Below, one piece after another: positions 1-11,600 of a stretch of 64,000 nt of DNA. The stretch's first letter is position 1, and every line of letters starts with the position of its first letter. Under the pieces are notes generated by a model. That model saw nothing but the letters and a program-made list of their open reading frames with translations. It searched no databases and was not told where the DNA came from. A program made the position numbers and the translations under genes. This DNA comes from Spizellomyces sp. 'palustris' (lineage: Eukaryota; Chytridiomycota; Chytridiomycetes; Spizellomycetales; Spizellomycetaceae): the NCBI GenBank assembly GCA_006535965.1, contig QEAR01000041.1:112227-176226 (forward strand), written 5' to 3'.

Positions 1-1679
1 GGTACAGGAATCTGAATCAGCAGCATCGTCTAGGCGGACAGGCCTCGTTGAGACAACAAGCTTCGATGAACTCTGAGGAACGAAGATTGGAGCAGCGACA
101 AAAGCAGATAGACTACGGCAAGAATACGGTAGGATATAAGCGATATATTGCGATGGTGCCAAAGTGAGTGACAAGATCGGTTCGGCTACCTAATTAGACG
201 TATAGCTGTGCTCATCAATTATTTGTCACAAGGCACAAGCGTAAGAGAGGGGATCCGGAGACACCGAAGAAACACGCCAAATGCAGCAAGAGATGTTGGG
301 ATGGGTTGATAAGACATTGGCGGAGAAAGCTGCATGAATGGGACCCCCCAGAAATGAAGGAACAAGGCCTGTCTGACCTTGAGTTCTCGGATATTATCAA
401 GGAATCAGTCCGGACAACCACTGATCAGTTAGAGGAGAACTTGAAGCACCCGACGGAACTAGCTGACTGGACTTTTCCTCCCGTGACGAAGGAGCCTTTG
501 CGTGTGAAACCCACTCCTCTAGGCGAAAGTCTGAAACAGCCGCAAGCGGCCAGGTACAGATCGACACATCCATAGAATTGCGCCTAGACACTGACATCCC
601 ATTGTATGATGAATTAGGAACCTAGGCTTCGGGTCCACACCGACTCCAACAGAGCCTCTTCGGCCACTTTGGGCCCAGTTTTCGATAGATGAGTTGGATC
701 AAAAGTTTGCCTCTAAATTAAGACCTTGGGAGACGTTCGAGGGCTTCGGTCCAAGTCCAACCCGCCGGACAACAAAACGCGGAGATGACCCTTTGTCATG
801 GGCGGAATTCTCCATTGACGAATTGGACGAGAAGTTTGGTCATAAGTTGCGCATATCTGAAGCAATTGATTTAACTTACAGGTAAGATGTAGAGTATGCT
901 CTTGTTTAATGGACGATGATACTAACGGAACTGCAATCACCAAAGTCCATTAAACAACTCGGCGAGCTCACCTTTCACCCCTTCCCCTCGATCTAAACTC
1001 GCTCCGATCGGGTATGTTGAAAAGTGGATATTACTTTAGACGTATATGGCAGAGCTGTAATGTTATCCCCGCCCTAGTCGACCGACCCCGGTGAAGAGAT
1101 TGAATCCCATGGCAGCTAGTTTCGACGGGCTTGGCGCATCACCGATCAGCAGGTACATTGCTGAAGTTTTACGGCCCAAGGGACTAGGCTACGTCGAGTT
1201 TTATCTCTTACTGTATTGATGGTTTCCGGCTTACAGCGATACTCATCATAGCGGGGAGTCATCGGTAACACCGAGAAAACACAGATCCAACAGTATTGGG
1301 TGCGTGCTTTTCCCGAGTCTCTATGGTTGATTCCGCATTACCCACGCCTCATATTTCTACCAGTCTCTCATATTCGGATCCACGGCGATTACACAACCAC
1401 CAAATGGAGGGCTCTGCAAGCCCTCTAAGTCTGTACGAGGAAGAAGATTCTGTTATGGTCATATACGATCCTGCCGCGTCATCATCGGTTCCCTCGCTGA
1501 CATCATCTACGTTGCCCTCCCGGGCGGCAAGTCCTTCCAGGACTGTGATGGGAAGAGAAGCAACACCGCAGTCGCTATGGGGGAATGGGAGTCCTAACAA
1601 GGGGTCTCCAGGTATTGGGCGAGTAGGCGCAGGAGTAGGAGAGGTGGGTGGTGGGACGCTCTTAGATGGCGTCTGGTGA
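1..1679 (+). CDS. SLBP: Histone RNA hairpin-binding protein (SLBP), 5' end possibly outside window
   Basis: This protein binds the 3' stem-loop of replication-dependent histone mRNAs. The RNA-binding domain is plain: RRLEQRQKQIDYGKNTVGY in the first exon (1-163), then after a 69-nt intron TPKK and CWDGLIRHWRRKLHEWDPP (233-553), matching the family blocks QKQINYGKN, TPNK and the terminal WDPP. Further exons (618-881, from 946, and several small ones) stay in frame to a TGA at 1677-1679. The tail is unusual: WAQFSIDELDQKF and WAEFSIDELDEKF are two copies of one motif, followed by Ser/Pro-rich short exons. All six introns I placed are phase 2. The reading frame is open to base 3, so the start is either the ATG at 66 or upstream of the window. 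Family assignment is secure; the tail function is unknown. Confidence 0.92.
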
Positions 1680-2141
1680 AAGCAAAAATAGGCGAATCTT
1701 CGGCTGGCTTGTTTCCAGCCGTTGCCAAAAGTCGGAGGTGCTTGGCGCCTCTTGTGTGTATTTAAACTGTGCACCCACAGCATGGCAATTGAAATAAAAG
1801 TTCTGTCGTGTCGCATTGGTCTTGGAGACGTTAGTACTGGTGGCCAAGGACGAAGGCAGTTCCAATGAATTCGCCACCACATTATCATTATTTTAGGATT
1901 ACGCTGTTGCACTGATCGCTGACAAGTGAACAAAAATAGTATTATATATACAATTAAGACCGACATCATTCTCAGCCGTCTGCACCCAAGATCGTCCGTC
2001 ATAGATCGTTTTTGTCAAGCCGCCTTTAAGACGAACTGGCGTTCAAACATCGCTCAAATCAAGACCGTGCAGCATCCCTTTTATCTCAGAGAGGTTTCGA
2101 ACGGAGCCCTTTGCGGTACCACTCCTACACTACCAATAGCT
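1680..2141. other. Intergenic, between convergent SLBP and RPB12
   Basis: This stretch lies between the 3' ends of two convergent genes. I see no RNA gene or convincing ORF here. A 217-codon minus-strand frame (1349-2002) overlaps the SLBP last exon and has no protein-like domain. Confidence 0.6.
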
Positions 2142-2471
2142 TCAGCGAGCTTCGAATTGCACCACTGAAGGAAGAAAACGAAATCTCAGTCAGAATCCGC
2201 TTGTGATCCAAATTCGAGTGACTCAGACTTAGTTACTTACTTCGCTTTGTGCGCTTCTTGTACATGATTCGGTATCCGCATTCCTTACAACGAATGGGTT
2301 CTCTGGGTTTTATGGTGTTGTCTTTCCCGCATTCTTGGTGGCATTTGCATGAGCTAACAAAATGGGGAGCCCAAGTTGCTACAGCAGATATGGCTACTCA
2401 CCACCGCATGTGTATGTAACCTCGACTCGTGGGGGCTCAAGTCCTCTTTGGAAACCTTGCTGTGCGTCCAT
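2142..2471 (-). CDS. RPB12: DNA-directed RNA polymerases I, II and III subunit RPB12 (RPABC4)
   Basis: This is the smallest zinc-binding subunit common to all three nuclear RNA polymerases. Three exons join in frame: 2471-2402, 2333-2241 and 2164-2142, giving 61 residues. The spliced protein begins [10 protein letters not shown] and carries the zinc ribbon [14 protein letters not shown] followed by [17 protein letters not shown], with four cysteines in two CxxC pairs. It ends MVQFEAR, very close to the animal ending LVVFDAR. Length fits the family (58-70 residues). It lies head to head with RRP45, 146 bp apart. The short exons hide it from simple ORF finding; splice sites are GTGAGT and GTAAGT with AG ends. 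Confidence 0.93.
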
Positions 2472-2617
2472 CGTCCTGGGTTGACTCTTCCGAATCTTGT
2501 GGAAATGTTAGAATGAAAGTGGTTCATAATCCAGTGTGTTGTCATGGCAACAACTGACACTTGAGAGAACTTGCCTTGGGCCTTGAAACTGATCTGGCTT
2601 AAGCGAAACTTCTCAAA

Positions 2618-3808
2618 ATGGTCAAAGATACACAGCCAAGCAACAACGAAAGGAGCTTTATACTGCGAGCACTAGATCAAGGATTACGGATAGATGGGCG
2701 GGGACCACATGACGTGAGAAAAATCTCGATTTTGTTAGGACCGCAATTTGGGCATTCTGAAGTTCGCTTGGGAAAGACACGGTGAGATACTGATGTTTTT
2801 GCGAACTTGTTCAAGAGACTAGTACCTTGATGCTCATTTGGGGTGGTTTATTGGAGACCTCAGAGTGACTGCAAATGTTTCGTGCGAGATTGTCCGACCA
2901 CGTCCGAGTAACCCAACTGAGGGGCTGGTCCAGTTCACCACCGATTTTTCACCCATGGCTTCGCCCGCGTTTGAGGAGGGAAGGTACGAATTGAGAGGTG
3001 GAGGGATTAACCCTGGTGTGTAAAATGTACGCTGACTTGGAGCTTTCAGTCTATCAGAAGAAGAAGTGCTAGTGAGCCGATTGTTGGAGAAGGCGCTGAA
3101 GCAGAGTCGAGCCATTGATACCGAAGGACTTTGCATTGTCGCGGGGGAGAAAGTGTGGCAGTTGAGGGTGGATCTCCGCGTCTTGGATCACGAGGGGAAC
3201 ATTATCGATTGCGCTTGTATTGCGGCCATTGCAGCACTTCAGCATTTTAAACGACCGGATGTCACGGTTATCGGCGATGATGTTACCATTGTCAGTTGCA
3301 AACCGATATACTTGCCTATCATTGTTATCTGACTGAACTTGTCTGGGCCTTCATGCAGCATACAATGGAAGAACGAAGTGGCATTCCTCTCAGTGTACAT
3401 CACATACCGATATGTGTTACCTTTGCCTTTTTTGCCAATGGGTACGTATCGGTTGATTATGGCGGGCCAGAAGGGGTAATACTTACCATGTATCACACAG
3501 AGAACGACAAGTAGCAGATCCATCATTACTTGAGGAACAGGTCCGGGAAGGCGACATGACTTTTGTTATAAACAAACATCGCGAGATTTGCACTTTGTCA
3601 AAAGCCGGGGGAATACCAATTACTGTGGAGCAGGTCTTGCACTGTGGTAATATTGCCACGGCGAAATCAGAGGAAATAACAGCGTTAATTCAGGAGGCTT
3701 TGGCGAGGGTGAGTGCCCCACGTGTCATTGAGACTTATATAGTAATACTTACCGACCCATTAATACTCCCTTGTTGTTCAGCACAACGAAAGCATTGATG
3801 GCGTATAA
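2618..3808 (+). CDS. RRP45: Exosome complex component RRP45 (EXOSC9), RNase PH fold
   Basis: This is a structural subunit of the six-member RNase PH ring of the RNA exosome, acting in nuclear and cytoplasmic 3' RNA processing and decay. The first exon starts MVKDTQPSNNERSFILRALD and has the family segment LRIDGRGPHDVRKI. After an intron at about 2782-2861 comes VTANVSCEIVRPRP, then LCIVAGEKVWQLRVDLRVLD, the second RNase PH block IPLSVHHIPICVTFAFFANG, and MTFVINKHREICTLSKAGG. The last small exon (3782-3808) ends SIDGV. Start is the ATG at 2618, four codons before residues that align with EXOSC9. It is shorter than animal EXOSC9, which has a long acidic tail. Eukaryotic RRP45 is catalytically inactive by family knowledge. 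Confidence 0.92.
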
Positions 3809-4051
3809 TAAATTTACAAATAATATGCGAACAGAGGCTGATGGGATAAACTTCTAATGTAATTATCGCAATAGGCGAGCCGCTTTGTACATTTCCTTTG
3901 CATATTTCTTGACATTCAGAAATCGTAAACAAAATGAATTTTGCTGTGCCTCCGTAATCTCACCTTTTAGAGATACCAATACAGACGCTTCAAACGCGCG
4001 GTTCACAAGCCTGGTCTGACATCTTCCAGGTCATTTGCGGGGGTTGCAGGC

Positions 4052-7000
4052 ATGACGGTTGAAAATGAGGAAAGGAGGTCAACGCTCTCTAAGACGGATT
4101 CAAACCTTAGCGACAAGCCTCTACGCACTCCTGGTTTGGGAGGCGGGTTCTCTACTGCAACACCGATTTCTTTCGACCGCTCCACTTTTTCTGGAGCCAC
4201 CTTTTCCCCCGAGGACTTCTTGGCAGACCGACGTCACATTTCCCTAGATCAACTCAAAACCGAGCTCCAGCAAGCTTTGAGAGACCTGAAGGCGGAGCTG
4301 GTGGAACTCATAAACCTCGACTATGCCGACTTCATAAACTTGTCGACCAAACTGGTGGGCGTCGATAAGATCATAGCTGACATTAGCCAGCCATTGGAGA
4401 AGATAAATACAGAGGTGCAGGTGGGTACAAAAGCTTACGATACAGTGGCGTGCTCCCTTGGTAATCATGTCTCCAAGTCCGTGTACGATGCACTGTCCAC
4501 GGTTATAAATGAGCTCGAGACGGAACTTGACAAACGAGCGTCCATTCGGGAGAAAAAGGTACGTCCCATATTACGAGATCGTCTCAACCGACACCATGCA
4601 TGAACACGTTGCTTCAAGTAGGGTTATCTCCAACTTTTTGTCAGTATACATGATTCTATTGGAAAATTGGATGCCTTGCTTAATGTGGCGGAGGGAAGCA
4701 AATATGTTAGTGACTTTGAAGGGGACAACGTGTAAGTATAGTGTTTCTAGAATGCGCGAGTCTTTTCTTGTCGATTAACTCATTGATAGATCAACGGAAA
4801 AATCCTTTGGGGATGGAAAGCTCATCGAAAGGGTTGCCAACGAATACACCCAACTGCGGTATCTAATTTCTCGAGCCGATAACATGCCCTTCGTTCAGCA
4901 AATACAAAAGGTACATAATTAGTCAGTGGATGGATGGGTGCAGCTGTTCCCTTGGTGGAGCATTGTATTGACCTAGTCCTGTGCGTTCATGATAGCGAAT
5001 TACGCGAATAAAAGATACGCTGACTTCGTCTCTATCACGTTCGTTGACGACATCGTACTCTGCGGTTATGAAAAATGGGGAGAATCCTTCGACCCACGCC
5101 GGCCTTTCTCAAATTCTTCGAACATACGTCACGATTGACAAAGTTGACGAAGCGCAAAATATCTTCAAGGAGACCGTTATGCGACCATTTTTGGACAAGG
5201 TGCTGCCAGTCCCTCATGGCTTGTCTACTCTCTTAGCCCTTGCTTACATCGCCTCCCATGGGCTCTTTACAGAATATTTCACGCCAGGCTCTTGGGGTGG
5301 ATTCAATTGCCACATCTCCGGTGACGGACAAGAATCCCCTGCAAGACATGTACCGTAAAATTCTCGAATTTGCTCGCAAAGATTGTGCCAAAGTCCTTGA
5401 AGTGACCACCAGGGCTTTCCACGGAACAAATGGAAACTTACTGATACATGGAATTTGGGCACCAGTGATAACCACGATACTTAAGAACATCAGCTTCATC
5501 TTTAATCCGGGAATTCCTGAAGTCTTTCACAGGGTGAGATGCAAAGCAAGCATCTTTGCGCATGATCTTGGACCCTGACACATTGGATAGAACTACGTCA
5601 CAACCATGCGATTCGTAACCGATTTCGAGCGCTTGTGCAGAACAAGAAAGTCACTGTCGATTCTGAGATCTCACCATTCGACTGGGGAATTCATGCGGCG
5701 TTGGCAATTACCCGTATATTTTCAGATCAGGTGAGATAAGAAGATGGCTTTTCAAATCAAGCAGGAGGCATCACTCATTCGTCTTGTGTATACGGTATGC
5801 AGATTTAGAGAAATTGCAACGGACTTCGAAGAAACTGCTCTGGCAAGCTATAATTATGATGGCAACTTCACGGCCAATGACGGTATATATGGGACCAACG
5901 GTTTTACGCAGCGTCTCTCTAACGTATTTACTCATCGTGCACAGGACTAATTTTACCTCCAAGCACGGCTCTTATCGTGTGTGTACAATTATGCTGGGAC
6001 GATTCGGTTTATCTCTGTGGGCTATCCCATCGCTTCTGGAAGCTGACGTTGCAGGTAAATGGGCATGGTTTAACGTAAGCGGTACGAAAGGCTTATTCGC
6101 CTGAATACAGTTATTAGCACGATATACATTGTGGATCCGGCAAGCTCTGCAGCCAGATATTGATGTTTCAACAATCTCATCCGACAGTCAAGATGCGGAG
6201 CAAAAGGTAAGTCTAAGGACATTAAGCAACCTTCCCCCACGGCCATTGGTGAAAGTAATTTATTGATATGCTAGGGCTCGTCTCCGCCCACAACGGTGCG
6301 CACAGGTAGTTCATCGGGCAAGGGAGGTCTGACAAGTACTGATGGCAGCAGCGATGCGGCACTCCGAAAATTCTTGTACTTCTACAATGATATTAGAGGT
6401 ATAGAAGATCAGGTAATATCATGCCGTCTGGAGCTTGCGTGAGCCCTCTCCTAAACATGCTGTACAGGTTTATAAATCTTTTGACGAGAGTATCAAATCA
6501 AAACTACCGGCCGCAGTCAGAGACGACAGTATTCTCCGAGGTATTGAGCCATTTTTATGGTAGATAGTTGGGAAATCGAAAATAACATGAACACGTTTAC
6601 AGAGTCTCTTGATGCGTCTTTGTCGCCTCTAAAGGCGATTCTACCACAATTGAGCCAGCGTGTGTGCAAAGTGCTGATACGCCGGTGTTCCGATCCACTG
6701 CGCAACAACATACATAGCATAACTCCGCAGTACCGCATGACAAACAAGGAGGTAACTGCCCGCTATGTATTCTGGTAAAGAATTGGCATTCAGCGATGCT
6801 GATGTTGCGCTCACTTCAATAGCCTCCATCCCGACCGTCTCATTTCATTGCTACCATATTTAAGCCATTGTCATCCTTCTTTGATGATCACCGTCATCTT
6901 CTCAAGGCGACAACGATACCAGAATGGACAAGTTTTGTCATGGATGACGTTACGGGAAAGTGCGTGAGATCGCGAATTTCCGCGTCCATATGGAACAGAA

Positions 7001-7422
7001 CTGATCAATAAACCACCACGATCCATAGATACGCAAAGACAATGGGTGACGTTCTCTCCCACGTCAAAGGATTTGAGGAGTATAATCGAAAGAAGAATCT
7101 GAAGAAATCCAGTGCGTTGCCTGGGACCCTGGGAGGAGATGAAGGAATGAGTGATGACGACAAGATTCGATTGCAGATGTATCTGGACGTGGATCAATAC
7201 GAAAAGCAGGTTTGTAGCTCATTTCGGGTTTCAACGAGTCTATACAATTGCTCATAAAACGTTGGATGCATTAGTTGAAAGCTTTGGGTATCAACCCACG
7301 AGAGCTGGCATCCTTTCGAGAGCTTTCCGAACTCGTTGCCCCTTATAAAAATGTAAGACATTTCTTGTTTGACGCCGTCAAGCGACGCTAATCCTCTGTA
7401 GTTGGTTGGGCCGAGAAGATGA
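4052..7422 (+). CDS. COG2: Conserved oligomeric Golgi complex subunit 2
   Basis: COG2 belongs to lobe A of the COG tether that returns vesicles within the Golgi. The N-terminal block is diagnostic: FSPEDFLADRRHISLDQL, then LKAELVELINLDYADFINLS, TKLVGVDKIIADISQPLEKI, matching COG2 DYADFVNLSTNLVGMDK. About a dozen exons follow; recognisable C-terminal parts include PHFIATIFKPLSSFFDDH-like sequence near 6840-6890, MGDVLSHVKGFEEYNRKK near 7042, DKIRLQMYLDVDQYEKQ and LGINPRELASFRELSELVA near 7285. The last exon (7402-7422) adds LVGPRR and a TGA. Coiled-coil character of the N-terminus fits the family. Internal exon borders between 4600 and 7000 are only approximate. Confidence 0.9.
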
Positions 7423-7737
7423 CGAAAGTTTGCGCAATAATGGTACCTTTCTGGATCAGATCAATTTCGATGGTTCAATGGCGACACGGCGGAATAGAAG
7501 CCGCAGATCTCAACCAAAGGCGTATATCGTTACTTGTGAAATAGATGAGGCTATCATCGTTACTTCCGAACCATCTCTTCCAATAAAAAGTAACATAATG
7601 GTCCAGGAATACTAGAGCTTCCCAGAACTGTTCATGTGAGAAGACTGTTATGCCGAGAATCCAATCGTCCTATACATATTTCCCATCTCTACTAGTCTCC
7701 GTTGGATATTCCCATTGTTTATTAAGATGCTCTCTCC
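7423..7737. other. Intergenic, convergent COG2 and ATP synthase e
   Basis: This is the 3' flank of both COG2 and the ATP synthase e gene. An open frame at 7406-7615 continues past the COG2 stop in another phase. It looks like chance coding and has no domain. Confidence 0.5.
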
Positions 7738-8420
7738 TTATTTCTTGGGGGCAGGGGTGTCCTTTTCTACTTGAGAGATGGCAAAGTTCAAGTACCTCTC
7801 AGCATCGAAGCGGTAGGAGTCAGAGTCGATTGTGGGAACTAGGGATGATTTGAGAATCGCAGTTAGTTACAGTTTCGTGGTAATCTACCCGTATGTGCAC
7901 CGGTGTATGTGCCCGGTTCTCCTTGCACCCTTCCACTGAATGCTGCTTTCTTCTCGCGGTGCAAGTGCCCGGTGAATCTTTCCCACCATCTTCAGTCCTC
8001 AGCCCCTCCTCGCACAAAGCTACACGTGCCATTCCAATTCCTACACACTCCTCCGTATCATTCCTGCACAGCAACACTACGAAAACACTTACTTCCAGCC
8101 TTCTTGGCCAACACAGCCTGTTCCTTGTTGACCTGAGCTTCGTACGCAACCTTAGCCTCCTCAATCAATTCCTCGTGATGCTTTCGGAAAGCCTCCTCCT
8201 TGCGCTGCTGCACGAAGCGGGTCAAAGACGCCTTGTGCGTAAATCCGTAGAAAACGCCGACGCCCAAGGCTCCCAAGCGAAGCAACTACATCGGAAGGAA
8301 CAAAACCATGAGTTGAGGCATAGAGAAAAGTCGCAGGGTTGAGCGGTGCTGACTGTAGCTTGGGCCAAGCAAAAGGTCAATACGTACGTTCGCTGAGTTG
8401 ATGTTGACAATGCTGGCCAT
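7738..8420 (-). CDS. Mitochondrial F1Fo ATP synthase subunit e
   Basis: Subunit e (yeast Atp21/Tim11) is a small inner-membrane protein needed for ATP synthase dimers and cristae shape. Three exons: the first encodes MASIVNINSAN (from 8420), the second begins LLRLGALGVGVFYGFTHKA at 8285, and the third ends NFAISQVEKDTPAPKK with TAA at 7738-7740. The single membrane helix LGALGVGVFYGF carries a GxGxxxG-type pattern known for dimerisation in this family. It is followed by a charged helix of Arg, Lys and Glu. Spliced length is about 100 residues, as expected. The third exon splice (GTAAGT to CCTAG) restores frame into IPTIDSDSYRFDAERYL, resembling the conserved fungal ending. Confidence 0.85.
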
Positions 8421-8674
8421 TGGTAGAGTCGTAATGAGTGGATGGAGGGAACCGTGTAAATTCGGGTTGATTGATGGGCGGTTCAACCAATCCAACTCCC
8501 CTGTTGCCATTGGCAGCGGAAATGAAAATCACGTGACATACCAATCGAGTAAGCGATCGGAGAGCTGCAAACGGTTTTTCGTCTAGTAATGGTGTATAAC
8601 CCAAAGTCCTTCCAACAAAGCAATGCAAAGGTCACATTTCTCCAATAGGGCGTAACGCAATAATAGGCGAAAAA

Positions 8675-11600
8675 TCAGAACATGTCTGCAAAGATATTCA
8701 GAACGGTTTCAACTTCCTTTTTAGCCCGTTCTGATAACTCGCTCGTATCGGGTCTATTCAGAGATAGTTAACTATGAATGAAAGGCAAGAACCAAAGAGC
8801 GCTCACCTCGGTAGTTGTGACATAGAGGCAGCCGCTACGCCGAGGGACGGTGCAACGGATACAGAACCCCTTTCAACCTGCTGCTGTACTTGGCCAGACC
8901 CTTGTGCGTTGGGAAGCGGTTCGGCAAAATCTTCCACTTTGAGACTAGTAATCCAAGAGCTCAAACTTTCTCGAGCCTCAGAGAATCTTTTCGACTGATT
9001 CCGGCTCTTTTCAGGCGCAGTTGACCTATTAGAGGCTGGGCTTCCCAGCAAGGTGCCACTGTTGGCATTGCCAAGTTGCTCAAGATCCTGTCGTGTAACA
9101 TCAAAGATCGAGTTGCCAAAAACCTTTGCAGCTGAGCTCTGGCTATCCTCCAATGTTTTAGACAACGATCGGTGTGCTACAAATTGGTCCTGTTTGTGGC
9201 TTTTACGTAGGTCATCACCCATAAGGTCACGATCGAAACCTCTCTGGGCAGCACTGGGAGAACTCGACACATCCTCATCTGCGAATCCAAGGTCCGGGGA
9301 TGCCGAAAGTGGGCCCTCTCTCACATTTTTCGATAGCCGGGATGGCATAGTGCTAGTTTGTGTTACCCGGCTGGGCAGTTTGTTCATCGGATCCAATTGC
9401 GTGCGCATTTCGCCGCTTTGCGGTAAAGCTGGCTTGAAAGAATACTCGGCCAGGAGACGGCGGGATTTTGAATCTCCTGGGGATGATCGTATTGAATCAC
9501 TATTGCAGCTTTGTTGACTGCTTGCCGATATCATTGCCTTGCTTGCCTTTCGACTTTGGCTAGCATCTACCGGCAAAAGTTCAATTGTCCAGCTGCATCT
9601 TGAAGTATAATAAAAGATGTTGGCTTGGAAACGTACCGAAGCCTTCATCCTCACTGAAGTCAACAACATTAGATCTTTTGACCAACTTCCGTCTCTTTGA
9701 TGGTGTCTCATTGAGGTTATCTAAATCTTCTTGTTCTTCTTCTAAGAATAGCGCCGTTCCATTCCCAGATGTTGCTCCACTCCTCATAGCGTTTTCTACT
9801 GGGCTGCAATCACCATAGCCTTCCTCCTCCAAATCATCATCTGCTACTAGCCAGCCATCAAACTCGCCTTCAATTTCGCGCTCATTTGATTGGGACACAC
9901 TTCCTTCGTCATCATCTGCCTCAATATCCAGAAACATCATGCCTGGCGTTGTGCTGCCCCTTGGCAGCTTCGGCTTCATGAAATCCTGTTTGATGACGGA
10001 AGCTCTCACAGTTTTCTGCTCTTTATTGTGCCATGGTTTACTCGATTGAGGTGCTTGGGATCTAAAGACATCCTTTGATCTCGGCAGCGGCACGTCCTCC
10101 TCCGATTCGTTCAACGAATCGTAATTCTTCTGAGATGGGAGTCCGACTACCGGTCGATGTCTGCGCGACTGGTGTCCGTCGTCTTTATTGGTCTCTATGT
10201 CAATCTGTGTTTCTTGTGGGGACCGTGGACTTCTGTGGTTGCGACCCTCTGTTGGCTGCATCTTACGCTTCCTAGCCGTCTTCGCTGGTACACCGATTTT
10301 GCAGCATTTGTGCGTGCAACTATAGGCCTGAAGCGTTACGCATATAGATCAAGTATCCACCAGTATCAGCCCTCACCTCTGCTTAATTTTGCATTTGTGA
10401 GCACATGGCACGTTCCCGAGGTGCAGGTTTGTATCTTGTGTTTTCCGTCTAGCTTGGGGATTCTCATCGGCGCTTTTCCTGCTAGGGGACGGTGAGTCTG
10501 GTTCAAATACAAGAGAACCGTCACGGCGACGAACGACGCCGCTGTTATAGTTAGTTGTGTGTTTTTGAGCGTCGGCTCCTGCTGTGTTGGCTCCAGACGA
10601 CGTTTCTTGCCTCAATGGGGATGGAAGCGGTGGAATATTGCCCTCATCGAAATCTGCGAGTACGAAGAACTATGCTCAGGAAGAGTATGCTAATCATCAA
10701 TTGGTCCCGAAGCCACACACCAAAGTCTTCGTCCAGAATATGGTCATAGAAACTCTCTTCACTACGGAACCCAGTGGACCCGGAGCTCGGCCCGGATGCT
10801 GCTGCTGCGGCAATGTTGGTGCTTTCAGTCAACACAACAACCTCCGATCCATCACGACATATCCGGGCGTTGCTGTCGTCACTCCCTGTAGGACGACTTA
10901 ACGGGCGTGTTTGAGCGTAAGCAGAATTCTGCTGATTCAGGCGATCTACACCGGCTTGCGACTGACGCAGATTACGAAAGTGGATTGGCTTCACGTCAGG
11001 TGTTATCTCTTCATTCAGATCTAAGCCGACTAAGTAACGGATTAGATGTTTCCGGTAGTCGATTCACACATGGACCCCATCCGTTTACCAATATCTTCAC
11101 TGAGAAGGGAACAAATAATCCGCTGGTTGGGGCTAGTTAGCTGGACTTTAACACGAAATGACTGGCCCTCCTGCAGTTTTTTTATTCTAATGAATATGTT
11201 AGCAGTCTGCAAGATTTCAAAGCAGCAAGATCGCTTGCATTGTTGACTCACGTAAAGCGACGATAGTCAATGAACATATCATCGGACGTTCCGGCAATAA
11301 AGGTCGCAGAAGATTGCCCACGTTTCCCATATGTTCGGACATTGGCACCATTCGTAATGCCAGCGTTGATGTACAGCTCGACCTCGGTCGGTCGTGACAG
11401 GTCTTTGAACTACAATTGGGACGGCTTTTAGATAGCTACAGTGAACGGTCGCGCAACTGATCTGATGACCTACTTGCGAGATCTCTAATCTAAAGCGAGG
11501 GAAGGTGGCTGCCGACTCAAGAACCTGTACCAGGAAATCCTTCGTCAAGTACTAGGAGCAAACTGATAAAAATATCGCTATATACCTTGTTACCGAATGG

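Noticed and set aside
1349-2002. A 217-codon open frame on the minus strand
   Set aside because: It overlaps the last SLBP exon, which is in phase with the rest of that gene. The antisense frame has no domain and its composition is that of a shadow.
7406-7615. Open frame continuing past the COG2 stop
   Set aside because: The spliced COG2 frame ends at 7422 with LVGPRR. The other frame is low-quality Arg/Ser sequence with no family match.
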